Of a stretch of DNA of 64,000 bases, positions 46,075 to 55,900 are shown piece by piece. The DNA comes from Xenococcaceae cyanobacterium MO_167.B27. GTDB taxonomy: Bacteria; Cyanobacteriota; Cyanobacteriia; Cyanobacteriales; Xenococcaceae. The first letter of the stretch is position 1. Each line of letters starts with the position of its first letter. Both the position numbers and the translations under genes were made by a program. The DNA lies in NCBI GenBank assembly GCA_030065935.1, contig JASJCP010000001.1:94771-158770 (forward strand), written 5' to 3'. A model generated the notes under the pieces. The model had not been told where the DNA came from and did no database searches. It saw only the letters and a list, made by a program, of their open reading frames with translations.

Positions 46075-46387
46075 ACTCATCTAGAGAGCTATAATCAACT
46101 CATTAAGTACTAAATTACTAGCTAAAATTACGCAGTAACACCAACAGGTCGCAGTTTTAGACTCAATATCTATTCGTGAAAAGATTTTTGGGGCGGATTT
46201 GTATTAGAATTTAAAAAAAATATTAATAACTTACCAAACTTAAGTTTGAGGAAGTGGATAGGCATAAAATTTTGCTTTATTTAATGGGCAAGGAAAAAAG
46301 GTTATTTAAAATATAGATCTAGCCCATGTAACTGACATAACTCAGTTTTGTGTTTTCATAAGAAGTTAATAAATATCAATTTAGATT

Positions 46388-47455
46388 ATGGCGTTACTAG
46401 TTGGTAGAGGCAAATATCTTCTCCAAGAAGAAATAGGGCGAGGTATTTCTGGCATTACTTATAAAGCCATTAATCAAACTAATAATCAGGTAGTTGTTAT
46501 TAAAACGTTCGCGTCAGTTTCATCCCAAGAAGATGAAGCCTCTGATATCAGGAAGAAGTTTTTATATGAAGCCAGAAGACTATTAGAATGCTCTCATCCT
46601 AATATTATTCCCTACCGCGAATTTTTTAGCGAAGATGGAGTTCCCTACATAGTTATGAACTATATTCCAGGGAAAACTCTAGATAAGATAGTTCTGCCTA
46701 ACAGCCCGTTACCAGAAGCTACCGCTATTAAATATATCCAACAGGTAGGAAACGCCTTAAAAGTAGTTCACGATCATGGCTTTTTGCATCGAGATGTTAA
46801 GCCACAAAATCTAATTTTGTGTGAAGATACGCAACAAGTAGTGCTAATTGATTTTGGCATTGCCCGAGAGTTTTCTAGAGGATTAGTTCAAACTCATACC
46901 AGTTTAGTATCAGACGGTTACGCCCCTATAGAACAGTATCTCCCCAAAGCGGAACGAACTCAAGCCACGGATATTTATGGTTTGGCAGCAACTCTTTATA
47001 CACTGGTAACGGCTCAAATTCCAATCTCAGCCACTTTACGAGATCATCTGATCTTAAATACCCCACAACAAATTCGACCAGAGTTAAGCGATAAGATATC
47101 TCAAGCAATTATGAAGGGTATGGCATTGGAATTGGAGGAACGCCCTAGCAGCGTAGATGAATGGCTGGCTTTGTTACCTGAAACTTCAGGAAATGGCATT
47201 ACGGAGCTACCAATTACCCCAGAACCAAAAACGGAAACTGAATCAATAGATTCTAATTCACTGGTTTTAGACTCAGAAGAGATGGTGGAGGTTGTAGAAC
47301 AAACTTCGGTTAAGCAGCCAGATAAGCCGAATCAATTATGGAAAATAATAGCAATAGGGTTACTTATTTTTCTGGGTTTCGATTATATAATATTAAAAAT
47401 GAGCGATCGCTTTAAAGATGCACCATCACAGCCTAATGTGACTGAACAACGTTAA
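46388..47455 (+). CDS. Ser/Thr protein kinase, paralog of the upstream kinase
   Basis: This 355-residue protein has a kinase domain highly similar to the neighbour. Shared motifs are VVIKTF, FFSEDGVPYIVMNYIPGKTL, HGFLHRDVKPQNLIL, IDFGIAREFSRG and SDGYAPIEQYLPKAERTQATDIYGLAATLY. The glycine loop is less ideal (GRGISGITYKA). A single transmembrane helix lies near 320-338 (LWKIIAIGLLIFLGFDYIIL), with a short tail after it. It arose by tandem duplication. The 313 bp upstream (46,075-46,387) show no gene. Confidence 0.9.
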   Translation: MALLVGRGKYLLQEEIGRGISGITYKAINQTNNQVVVIKTFASVSSQEDEASDIRKKFLYEARRLLECSHPNIIPYREFFSEDGVPYIVMNYIPGKTLDKIVLPNSPLPEATAIKYIQQVGNALKVVHDHGFLHRDVKPQNLILCEDTQQVVLIDFGIAREFSRGLVQTHTSLVSDGYAPIEQYLPKAERTQATDIYGLAATLYTLVTAQIPISATLRDHLILNTPQQIRPELSDKISQAIMKGMALELEERPSSVDEWLALLPETSGNGITELPITPEPKTETESIDSNSLVLDSEEMVEVVEQTSVKQPDKPNQLWKIIAIGLLIFLGFDYIILKMSDRFKDAPSQPNVTEQR

Positions 47456-47660
47456 TTAGTAGTAAGGATGAAGGACTCAGAAGGGATGAAGGATTCAGAA
47501 TAAAGTAATAAGTAATAAGTAATAAGTAATAAAAATAAATCCCTATTCCCTAATACCTAATACCTAATACCCCTGACCTCTGACCCTCTGACCCTCTTAC
47601 CCCCGACCTCACTCCTCACTTCTCATCCCTCATAATTTATCCCTAGTCCAGTTGCTATAA

Positions 47661-48587
47661 ATGATAAATGTTTTAAGACCAGAAGTTATAGGGATTGATA
47701 TTGGTGGTACTACCATTAGTATTGGGTGTTTTATGGCTGATGGTACTTGTACAGAGTCTGTGACTGTTGCGACTCCCAAACCAGCTATTCCTGAAGCGGT
47801 AGTAAATGAGATCGCGCCTGTAATTAAGCAACTCCAACAACAGCATAATTGTTTGGCTATAGGTGTGGGAATGCCTGGTCCAACAGATGATAATCATCGT
47901 ATTGCTAAAATAGCGATTAATTTACCAGGATGGAATCATAATGTTCCTCTAGCAGATTGGTTAGAAGCAGAAACTAATTTAGTTACCACTGTGGAAAATG
48001 ATGCTAATTGTGCTGCGGTAGGGGAGTTTTGGTTAGGAGTAGGAAAAAATTTTAACAATTTTATTTTGTTGACTTTGGGTACAGGAGTAGGAGGAGCAAT
48101 TTTTATTGACGGTAAACTGTTTACTGGTGGTTATGGTGCTGCTGGTGAGTTGGGTTTGATTACTCTTTATCCGGAAGGCTATCCTTGTAATAGTGGAAAT
48201 AGGGGTTCTTTGGAGCAATATTGTTCTATTACTGCAATTATTCGAGAAACTGGGCAAGAACCAGTAGTATTAGGGAAATTAGCGGAAAATGGGAACAAAG
48301 ATGCGATCGCGTTTTGGGAGAAATACGGCACAATATTAGGAACAGGTTTAGCAAGTCTGATGTATGTGCTGACTCCTGAAGCGATTATTATTGGGGGTGG
48401 TATTAGTGCTAGTAGCAAGTATTTTCTTCCTGCAACTTTAGCAGAAATCGAAACAAGAGTTACCCCCACATCCCGCCTTGGGTTACAGTTATTAACAGCC
48501 CAATTGGGTAATAGTGCTGGAATGTTAGGTGCTGCTAAGTTAGCTTGGGATTTATTAGGAAAAAATGATGTTACAACAAATAAATAA
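47661..48587 (+). CDS. ROK-family sugar kinase (glucokinase type)
   Basis: This 308-residue protein has the ROK signatures. The ATP phosphate loop is IGIDIGGTTISIG, the catalytic Asp is in ENDANCAAVGEFWLG, and LTLGTGVGGAIFIDGKLFTG is present. The zinc-binding GxxC motif is reduced (GYPCNSGNRGSLEQYCS keeps two cysteines). It probably phosphorylates glucose or a related sugar. It overlaps the next gene by 23 bp. The 200 bp upstream consist of tandem AAGTAATAAGT and CCTCTGACC-type repeats. Confidence 0.9.
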   Translation: MINVLRPEVIGIDIGGTTISIGCFMADGTCTESVTVATPKPAIPEAVVNEIAPVIKQLQQQHNCLAIGVGMPGPTDDNHRIAKIAINLPGWNHNVPLADWLEAETNLVTTVENDANCAAVGEFWLGVGKNFNNFILLTLGTGVGGAIFIDGKLFTGGYGAAGELGLITLYPEGYPCNSGNRGSLEQYCSITAIIRETGQEPVVLGKLAENGNKDAIAFWEKYGTILGTGLASLMYVLTPEAIIIGGGISASSKYFLPATLAEIETRVTPTSRLGLQLLTAQLGNSAGMLGAAKLAWDLLGKNDVTTNK

Positions 48588-50031
48588 AACTATTACTTGG
48601 CTGAGTTTAGTCTTATTAGTGGTCATATTAGCGATCGCTATTCCCCTAACAGCTACCGCCAAAACCCCGAAACACTATACAGAATTAGAATTTCCCCCCT
48701 TACCAGAAGTACAACTACCTGAATATATCCGCTACGAGTTAGATAATGGCATGGTGGTATATTTAGCAGAAGACCGAGATTTACCTTTAATTCGTGGTGC
48801 AGCTTTTATTCGCACTGGTTCAAGGTTTGAACCCTCGGATAAGGTGGGTTTAGGGAGTGTAACAGGAACACTAATGCGGAGTGGTGGGACAAAATCTCAT
48901 CCCCCAGAAAGATTAAATTTTATCTTAGAACAGAATGCAGCTAGTATTGAAACAGGAATCGGTACTACTCTAGGAAGGGCTAGCTTTAATACCCTCACAG
49001 AAGATATAGATACAGTATTTCCCTTATTTGCAGAAGTATTACGAGAACCTGCTTTTAGATCTCTTCAATTAGAATTAGCCATCAATCAACAACGAGGTGC
49101 GATCGCCAGACGCAATGACAATCCACAAAGTATTACTGACAGAGAGTTTAATAAATTAATTTATGGTGCAGATAGTCCCTATGCTCGTACTGTAGAATAT
49201 GAGACTCTAGATAATATATCTCGCCAAGATATTATTGATTTTTATCAGGAATATGTCCGCCCTGACAACATCATTTTAGGGATTGTAGGGGATTTTGACA
49301 CCGAAGAAATGCAGACTAAAATTGCATCGGTTTTTGCTGACTGGAAAGTAACTACACCCCAACCTAAACTAACTATTCCTTCCGCAACTCAGAAACAGGA
49401 TAGTGGTGTTTTTCTGATAGATCGCCCAGACTCTACTCAAAGCAATGTGATGTTAGGACACTTAGGAAATACTTTAGATAACCCAGACTATGCTGCTCTT
49501 AGTGTGATGAATGGGGTGTTAAATGGTTTTGGGGGAAGACTGTTTGACGAATTGCGATCTCGTCAAGGATTAGCTTACAGTGTATATGGCATTTGGAGTC
49601 CCAATTATGATTATCCTGGCAAGTTTACCAGTGGGGGACAAACCCAGTCAGCTACTACAGTTCCCTTTATTCAGGCAATTTTCCGAGAAATTGAACGATT
49701 ACAAGCTAATCCCATCTCCGAAGAAGAGTTAGCTAAAGCTAAAGAGTCTATTCTTAACTCTTTTGTTTTCAATTTCCAAAATCCCAGTCAAACCATATCC
49801 CGTTTGATGCGCTACGAGTATTTTGACTATCCTCAAGACTTTATTTTCCAATATCAAGATCAAGTCAAAGCTACAACTATAGAAGATATCCAAAGAGTCG
49901 CCCTTAAGTATTTGCAACCAGAACAAATCGTTACTTTAGTAGTAGGAAACAGTGAGGAGATGAATCCTAATTTGAAAAGTTTAACAGGACAAATAGAGAC
50001 AATAAATATAGATATTGTTTCAACTAACTAA
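48565..50031 (+). CDS. M16-family peptidase-like protein lacking the HxxEH zinc site
   Basis: This 488-residue protein has an N-terminal signal or anchor (about 10-32, WLSLVLLVVILAIAIPLTAT) and two M16/insulinase-fold halves. The position of the zinc motif reads VGLGSVTGTLMRSGGTKSH, without HxxEH or the downstream Glu, so it should be catalytically dead. The second half keeps the substrate-holding region (RLFDELRSRQGLAYSVYG). Inactive M16 subunits normally pair with an active partner, often adjacent in cyanobacteria. None is present here, so it must be elsewhere. Its start codon lies within the ROK gene. Confidence 0.88.
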   Translation: MMLQQINKTITWLSLVLLVVILAIAIPLTATAKTPKHYTELEFPPLPEVQLPEYIRYELDNGMVVYLAEDRDLPLIRGAAFIRTGSRFEPSDKVGLGSVTGTLMRSGGTKSHPPERLNFILEQNAASIETGIGTTLGRASFNTLTEDIDTVFPLFAEVLREPAFRSLQLELAINQQRGAIARRNDNPQSITDREFNKLIYGADSPYARTVEYETLDNISRQDIIDFYQEYVRPDNIILGIVGDFDTEEMQTKIASVFADWKVTTPQPKLTIPSATQKQDSGVFLIDRPDSTQSNVMLGHLGNTLDNPDYAALSVMNGVLNGFGGRLFDELRSRQGLAYSVYGIWSPNYDYPGKFTSGGQTQSATTVPFIQAIFREIERLQANPISEEELAKAKESILNSFVFNFQNPSQTISRLMRYEYFDYPQDFIFQYQDQVKATTIEDIQRVALKYLQPEQIVTLVVGNSEEMNPNLKSLTGQIETINIDIVSTN

Positions 50032-50043
50032 TACTAGTTATCG

Positions 50044-50229
50044 AATGATTACAGATAAATTATTTATCTTTGCCTACACATTAGCTACTGTCTGATAAAA
50101 AAACCTGGCACTTTACCAGGTTTTGTGAATCTAATTTAAATTGTCTTAACCTGGACTGAAGTTTTAATTATGTTCAAGATCATAAGTTACAACCAATTTT
50201 TTAGATTCATTCGGTGGGATAGTTATAAT
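50044..50229. repeat. direct repeat A, left copy (terminator plus 3' end of mutarotase gene)
   Basis: These 186 bp recur at 56,324-56,509, with only about three differences apart from an inverted hairpin loop. Bases 50,164-50,229 are a duplicated copy of the last 66 bp of the mutarotase coding sequence. The copy marks the left boundary of a 6.1-kb insertion. Confidence 0.92.
50100..50124. terminator. bidirectional terminator after the M16 gene
   Basis: AAAACCTGG and CCAGGTTTT pair around CACTTTA. The T and A tracts on both sides allow termination in both directions. The copy at 56,380-56,404 has the loop as its reverse complement (TAAAGTG). Confidence 0.8.
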
Positions 50230-50339
50230 TCACTTTCCGCACTTCAAATTGTCATATATTTTGTAGTATGTTATTGGGCTAGGTATGCGATCTCGCGAAG
50301 CGAGGCACTGCGTGATCGCTGATTGACTAAAACTCCCAT
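50229..50339 (+). repeat. direct repeat B, left copy, carrying a 25-bp GC-rich insert
   Basis: It matches 56,229-56,314 (TTCACTTTCCGCAC ... TGACTAAAACTCCCAT) except for an extra 25 bp, TCGCGAAGCGAGGCACTGCG and TGATC, placed inside a GCGATCGC HIP1 site. This insert is a small mobile palindrome. Confidence 0.88.
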
Positions 50340-50428
50340 TATGCACGTCTAAATGGAATACACAAAATTACAGGCTTAGGGTTTGAGGTGTCTAATTCTC
50401 AGAGGGTTTAATTGGTACAGTTCGAGCG

Positions 50429-50490
50429 CGTTGTTTTCTGTTCCGTTGCTATCGGATCGCCAAATTGCTCTTCACTGAATAGGACAAAGT
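50429..50490 (-). pseudogene. C-terminal relic of a glycosyltransferase paralog
   Basis: On the minus strand this reads GDPIATEQKTTRS, matching SDPIVNEQKTTRT at the C-terminus of the membrane glycosyltransferase at 52.5 kb. The match is at protein level with diverged DNA, so this is the remains of a related gene rather than a recent copy. The rest of 50,340-50,785 shows no gene. Confidence 0.5.
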
Positions 50491-50785
50491 GATCATGCCA
50501 AAATGAGTAATCAAATGCTAAATGCCTTATTTTCTATTTTATTTAATTCACACAAGCAATATATTTAATCTTGATTATTTCATCTTAATTTAAAACTTTT
50601 TAAATTAATCTATGCCACAATTAATTTAATCAAATAAATACCTTTTTCTTTGAGCCAAAAACTAGAACCAAATTGTAAAAACCTAGATAATGAAACTGTC
50701 CAAGTGTTGAATGATTCCGAGTATCTTGAACGTCTTGAGATGTTGTGGGAAGATTCAGCAGAAAGGCTTTTACAATCTTAGTTGA

Positions 50786-51047
50786 TTAATCTTGAAGATA
50801 TTGGGCTTCAAGAACATATAAACGATCTTCTTTTAATGATAGTTTCATTGACCAGAGTTGACCTACTTCAGTAGATGGACAAGTTCTTTTCGCCTTGGGA
50901 TCTTCAAAAAGAACGCGGAAGCGGTCGCAAGGGGTCAAAAATGATTTAGAGTTACCATTTTTATCAGTACTTTTGTTCAGAAGAGCTGCTAAAAAAGGCG
51001 ATCGCTTTAATTCAAAGAGTGCGATCGCCCTTGGATCTATATTACAA
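50786..51047 (-). pseudogene. possible coding remnant, unknown
   Basis: An open minus-strand stretch of about 85 codons reads ALFELKRSPFLAALLNKSTD, FLTPCDRFRVLFEDPKAKRT, TEVGQLWSMKLSLKEDRLYV and LEAQYLQD before a stop at 50,786. Composition looks coding but there is no start codon, and I cannot name the family. An opposite-strand stretch ending at 50,781 (LNDSEYLERLEMLWEDSAER) also looks coding. Both may be gene debris. Confidence 0.35.
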
Positions 51048-51212
51048 ATTTAAGGATAAATGTAATACGTTATTTCGTACAAAAGATATTTTATCCTAAA
51101 TGCTAGGATAACCATGGTAGGGCATATTTTATTTTTGGAATGAAATATTCGTTACTTCTGTTATATTCAGAAAAAACTTTTTCAGCAAAAATTTTGCCAT
51201 TTTGCACAAATT

Positions 51213-52010
51213 CTAATCTGAAATTAGTTTAGCCAATTTTTTAGGTTTTATATTGCTACCTTCATTATTTTCACCCTTATAAATAAATATTAGATTGTGA
51301 TAAAAATGCATAGAAATGATGTGTTTATCAAAATATTTTAGAATATAATCTGGCGTTGAAAACTCAGCGTAATTTAACCCGTCGCATAGATTTTTAAAAA
51401 ATCCCATAGTTGTTTTATTAGAATTAAGATCATCTCTACTTCCTCCGAATTTTTTCCAGTAAGAAGTTTGTGTATCCTCTATGACATAGATTCCATTCTT
51501 ACTGAGAATAGGAAAAAGTATTTCAAAAGATTTAATTACATGATCATTTATATGACTACCATCATCTATAATGATATCTACTTGACCAATTTCGTTTATA
51601 ATTTCTTTGAGGAAGTTTAAATCTATTTGGCTTCCTTGAAAAGTTTTAATACGTTTTTCTTCATGTTTTTTCTTTTCATAAATGTCGATTCCGTAGATGT
51701 TACTTTTTGGAAAATAAGTTTTCCACATCCTTAGAGACTCTCCACCTTTATTGGGATTAGAGTATCCTCCGATTCCAATTTCTAGGATGTTTAATCTTTT
51801 TTTTCTGAGAGGTTCAAAGTGTTTCTGGTAGTGTTGTGCATACCAGTGTCTATTCCATTTGTCAGTTTTATAAAAAGTGGCTAGTTTAATTAGATTTTTT
51901 CGATATATTACTGGATAATAGATTTCACGAATAAATCTTATTTGTTCTTTTGTCAAAAAATTTTGTAATAATTTTTTGACCGTGCTTTTATCGTATGTAA
52001 TATTTACCAT
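51213..52010 (-). CDS. class I SAM-dependent methyltransferase (MycE/CmcI-like)
   Basis: This 265-residue protein has the SAM-binding motif ILEIGIGGYSNPNKGGESLR, a second acidic motif (IYGIDIYEKK) and the metal-binding VDIIIDDGSHINDHVI typical of sugar O-methyltransferases such as MycE and related macrolide or cephalosporin enzymes. It has YKTDKWNRHWYAQHYQKHFE near residue 44-63. It probably O-methylates a sugar of an extracellular glycan. It is strongly AT-rich compared with neighbours and lies inside the repeat-bounded insertion, which suggests transfer. Confidence 0.82.
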   Translation of the reverse strand: MVNITYDKSTVKKLLQNFLTKEQIRFIREIYYPVIYRKNLIKLATFYKTDKWNRHWYAQHYQKHFEPLRKKRLNILEIGIGGYSNPNKGGESLRMWKTYFPKSNIYGIDIYEKKKHEEKRIKTFQGSQIDLNFLKEIINEIGQVDIIIDDGSHINDHVIKSFEILFPILSKNGIYVIEDTQTSYWKKFGGSRDDLNSNKTTMGFFKNLCDGLNYAEFSTPDYILKYFDKHIISMHFYHNLIFIYKGENNEGSNIKPKKLAKLISD

Positions 52011-52138
52011 GAGCTTATTTTTTAGTTCAGTATTTACAGTCTAGTCAAGTTTAGTCAAACAAAAATATGAACTTAAAAATAATTATTCTTAGTAAGTGAA
52101 ATGAACCACGATTTTACAAGTACTTGTAACTGCTTAAT

Positions 52139-52316
52139 GGGACTTAGACAAAAAATAACAAAAAAACAGCTTCAAATCCAGACAGGGGAATAGATATACA
52201 CCAAACCCCAAAAAATCCCTGAAACCTAAGTATATCAAGAAACTTATCAAATCGAAGTAAAATGATTGCTGTATATAGCTTTGAGCCTGTTTTTGACCCA
52301 AAAATGTCTAAGTCCC
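52139..52316. mobile_element. 178-bp MITE, copy 2
   Basis: It is the same length and ends as 5371-5548: GGGACTTAGACA at one end and TGTCTAAGTCCC at the other, with the flanks extending the palindrome by TAAT/ATTA. The interior shares CCAAACCCCAAAAAATCCCT and TATATCAAGAAA. No ORF is present. It sits in the spacer between the methyltransferase and glycosyltransferase genes of the insertion. Confidence 0.85.
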
Positions 52317-52482
52317 ATTAATAAGGACCAGATAAGCGCCAAGCTGTCACCAGGGGGCGCGACCTGAAATGGTCAAATTAGCAGACACTTTTTGTAGTTA
52401 TTTTGAAATTACTCAACGGAGCAATTATTAAAATTCTTGAAACCATTATAGGACAAGGATTTTAAGCTTTTATTTCATCGAA

Positions 52483-54000
52483 TTATACGGTCCGCGTTGT
52501 TTTCTGTTCGTTTACTATCGGATCGGAAACTACCTTGCTATTCTTCTTGCCAAGCTGAGAGACCAGTATCGACCGCTCCAAAAGAAAAATTAAGAGAAAG
52601 ACATGGATCGAAGCTAAAAATTCGTGTCGTTGTAGAGGAAAAAGTAGTTTTGGCAGTGGTCCCGTCATCGAAAAAACAAAGCATCCATAGGCAAATGCTG
52701 CAAAGAAACAAGATATGGTTAACTGCCAAGAAAACGCAATCTTATTCGTATAAAACCAAGTCACTGCAATAAGTAGGAATGGATATCCCAAATATAGGTA
52801 ACGTTCGTGTGTTCCGGTGAGTAAAACATTAAAACCAAGATGGGAAAGACCATGAAAAAAACATAACAGAGCTATCAGGTGAACGTCCGCCTTATCTCTT
52901 TGTCCAAACTCAATTTTCTTATTCAAAATTGTCCAAATACATTTGCAACAGATAAATAACAAGAAAGCGGTGAATATTGAATATAAAAAAATTCCCGCCT
53001 GATAAGGAGCAATATCATCTTTCCAATTTCCCAGCTTTAAGGTGAAAAAAGGAGTGCGAGAAGAAGACCACATATCTCTCCCAAGAAACATCCAAATATT
53101 AAATCCATTTCCAGAAATTTTATTTCCATGTTCACTACCTCCCCCTGTCCAAACAAACCAGTAACTCGAATTGTGAAATTGTCCAGGTACTTCAAATAAA
53201 CTATCTATATAACGAAAGAAGAAAATAAACATAAATAGAGTTAAAAATACCCATAAAAGACCTCTATAATGAAAATTTTTCCAAAATTTCCACACAGTTA
53301 TCATATAAAGAAGGAAAAAGAAAGGTAGCGAAAAGATAGCAAGCTGCTTAGTTAAAATGTAAAGAGAAAGGCTAAGATTTCCTAAGAGCAGCCACATAGT
53401 GCTTTTCCAGACTTTTACGCTTTCTATATCAATATCATTTGTTAACCAGGATTTGAAAAAACAAATAGTAGAAAGTAAGCAAAAAAACAAAGCAATACCA
53501 TCAATTTGTCCCCAGATGGCACCCCCTACCCAAGTTGATGGTATGATTAGTAAAATAAACCCTATGATAATAGGGAAGCGAAACCGCATCAAGCTTGCCA
53601 ACCAGATAAATAAGAGAAAATTTAAAGAATCAAAAAATGCCAGATAATAGCGGAAAATCATATCTGAAGTATTCCGCTCGGTGATATCGAAAATTGAGGT
53701 TATAGTATGGATTAAACCTGCACTTAGAGTTAGTCCAGCAACAGGGTAATTAGGGGGAATCTTAGGCTGACAAGCTACATAGATTTTATGGCTCCAGCAA
53801 TTTGCCCAGGAATGAAATACATTTATATCTCCTCTAAAATAGGAATCTATGTTTGTCACAAGTAAAAAAGGCAAAGTTATTCCGAGAAGAATAAGAAACA
53901 GAAGGCAAATACTATTATTCAATTGATCCCGATTAATTAACAAATTAGCTAACCAACCATTAAGTTTTGTCATATTTGATAATTTTAAGAGTTGTCTCAC
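52483..54000 (-). CDS. multi-spanning membrane glycosyltransferase (GT-C, mannosyltransferase-like)
   Basis: This 505-residue protein has about 11 transmembrane helices. The first luminal loop carries an acidic motif in DIDSYFRGDINVFHSWANCW. Other features are VGGAIWGQIDGIALFFCLL and FNVLLTGTHERYLYLGYPFL, typical of GT-C enzymes (Gpi18/PIG-V-like mannosyltransferases and DUF2029-type). It would use a lipid-linked sugar to glycosylate a lipid or exopolysaccharide. It probably works with the neighbouring methyltransferase in surface glycan synthesis. It is unusually AT-rich and within the insertion. A relic of a paralog's C-terminus lies at 50.4 kb. Confidence 0.78.
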   Translation of the reverse strand: MRQLLKLSNMTKLNGWLANLLINRDQLNNSICLLFLILLGITLPFLLVTNIDSYFRGDINVFHSWANCWSHKIYVACQPKIPPNYPVAGLTLSAGLIHTITSIFDITERNTSDMIFRYYLAFFDSLNFLLFIWLASLMRFRFPIIIGFILLIIPSTWVGGAIWGQIDGIALFFCLLSTICFFKSWLTNDIDIESVKVWKSTMWLLLGNLSLSLYILTKQLAIFSLPFFFLLYMITVWKFWKNFHYRGLLWVFLTLFMFIFFFRYIDSLFEVPGQFHNSSYWFVWTGGGSEHGNKISGNGFNIWMFLGRDMWSSSRTPFFTLKLGNWKDDIAPYQAGIFLYSIFTAFLLFICCKCIWTILNKKIEFGQRDKADVHLIALLCFFHGLSHLGFNVLLTGTHERYLYLGYPFLLIAVTWFYTNKIAFSWQLTISCFFAAFAYGCFVFSMTGPLPKLLFPLQRHEFLASIHVFLLIFLLERSILVSQLGKKNSKVVSDPIVNEQKTTRTV

Positions 54001-54654
54001 TTAGGCGTTGCTCCAAGATGAATGTAAAATCCTGCTAGATGGTCTAGAAAGTTATTCTCTGTCTTGGAGTGTGATATTCAATATCATAGAGGTTATAAAG
54101 TATTTATTTTATAAGCTTTTTATAAAATAAATACTTCTAATTTGTAAAGAATATTTGTAGGTTATTACATTATTTATAAATCAAGCTCCATAGAGCCACG
54201 CGCTCGCTTGACTCTCGCGAGAAGTTCTAAGTTTAACCGAACAATTTATGAATTAGAAGTTAGCCGTTAATTATCGGTAACTTTTTGCTCAAAAAAATTA
54301 TTTTAAATTGGGTTTTTGTTGTAGTAAGATTTGAATAATAGTCAAAGACAAACAAACAAATTATAAATTGTCTAACAATGTAAGTTAACTTATGTGCGTA
54401 GGTTTATAATAGTCATAAATCTTTATTATTAGAGACTCCTAGCGAATTTAGTCTATTTAGTTGAACTTAAATTAATTGCATCCATGCAATTAAAATTCAA
54501 TAATTTTTTTGACTCAGACCTGGGGGGACTACAGAGAAGGTCAGAAGCTATAGGCGGTGCCGAAGGCAACAGCTTCGCTGGTCGCTAATTGAAGCCTATG
54601 AGTTCCCAAAAAATGAGACACTGTTATCAATAAGCTAGACTTGTTGATAATAAG

Positions 54655-55900
54655 ATGTTTGAAGTTCCTGAAATATATAGCAAACACCTCGAAAAACAGT
54701 TTAATTCTCCTCAATATCTTGTACTATTAATTGTACTTAATTTACTTCAAAACTTGAAAACAGTTAGGTTAGAAGAACTAGCGCGTCGTTCTCCATTTCC
54801 CATTCAGTTAAAAAGTAGAATTGTCAAACTACAAAGATTTTTATCCCTGAAACAATTTAATATTATTTCGTTGTGGTTTCCGATTATTTTATCTTGGATT
54901 CAAGAGGAATTTAATTGTGGAGAAGTAATTGAAATTGTGATTGGTCGCTGAAAGCGCGCCTTCGGCGAACGAAGTCAATGGGGATCGATAAATTTATTAA
55001 TGGTTAGTTTAGTTTATAATCGCAGAAGTATTCCTATATATTTTTGTTTACTCCCAAAAAAAGGTAATAGTAATTTAACAGAACAAAAACAAGTTTTAGA
55101 ACCTAGTTTAAAATTATTAAAAAATTATAAAATTGTCGTTTTAGGAGACCGTGAATTTTGTAGTGTAGATTTGGCAAAATGGTTGTCAGAACAGGAACAA
55201 GTCTATTTTAGTCTCCGCTTAAAAAAGAATGAATATGTAGAATTAGAAGAGCAGATTTGGTTTCAATTAAAAGAGTTAGGATTATCCCCTGGTATGGCTC
55301 TTTTTTACGAGGGGGTTCGAGTTACTAAAAGTAAAGGATTTGGGGGAGTTAATTTAGCTGCCAAATATGGCAGAAAATATCGTCAAAAGTCGCCAAAAGA
55401 ACCTTGGTATATTCTGACAAATCTTAGTAGCTTATCCTACGCTACTTCTGCTTATTCAAAAAGAATGGGCGGGAAGGGGGGACAGTTCCTAAAAGATAAC
55501 TTAATTAACCAAAAAAGTTACTTAAAATCCCCCCTTTCCCGTGAAGAAATGAGAGCGAGATTTTAAGATTGGAGGTTATAATTTGGAGATGACTCAAGTA
55601 ACTGGAGACCGACTTATATCTTTAATTTTATTAATTAGTTTAGCTTACTCTCTCTCTACTTTTAATGGTAAATCAATTAAATATAAAGGAGTTTCTAATT
55701 ATGTTACTAGACCTACTGAACCTGGTCGAACTTATGCCAGACATAGTAATTTTTCTATTGGTTTGAACGGGCAAAATTGGACTGATTCTTTAGCTTTTTT
55801 CCAGGATGTAGTTCACCAATTACTCTCTTTTTCCACGGGGAAAAACGATTATTATCGTCGAGGTATGAGGGCTGCTTTTCTTATACAGTCTGCTTTGTGA
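54655..55900 (+). pseudogene. IS4-family transposase, disrupted
   Basis: Pieces in order are the N-terminal helical region (54,655-54,951), then NLLMVSLVYNRRSIPIYF and VVLGDREFCSVDLAKWL (DREF holds a catalytic Asp), then AYSKRM...EEMRARFK...GGYNLEMTQV, which carries the Y-2R-3E-6K signature. Three lesions are visible. A GC-rich insert of about 24 bp at 54,948 brings an in-frame TGA. An insert of about 75 bp at 55,467-55,545, with GGGAAGGGGG/CCCCCCTTTCCC-like ends, interrupts the signature motif. One extra base at about 55,563 shifts the frame. The element cannot move by itself. Confidence 0.88.
54940..54972 (+). repeat. GC-rich palindromic insert in transposase
   Basis: TGAAAGCGCGCCTTCGGCGA and ACGA interrupt the codons for EIVI-GR and SQWGSIN. 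Removing 24 bp restores the frame. It resembles the 25-bp insert in repeat B (50,293) and the fragment at the left edge of the window. Confidence 0.7.
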
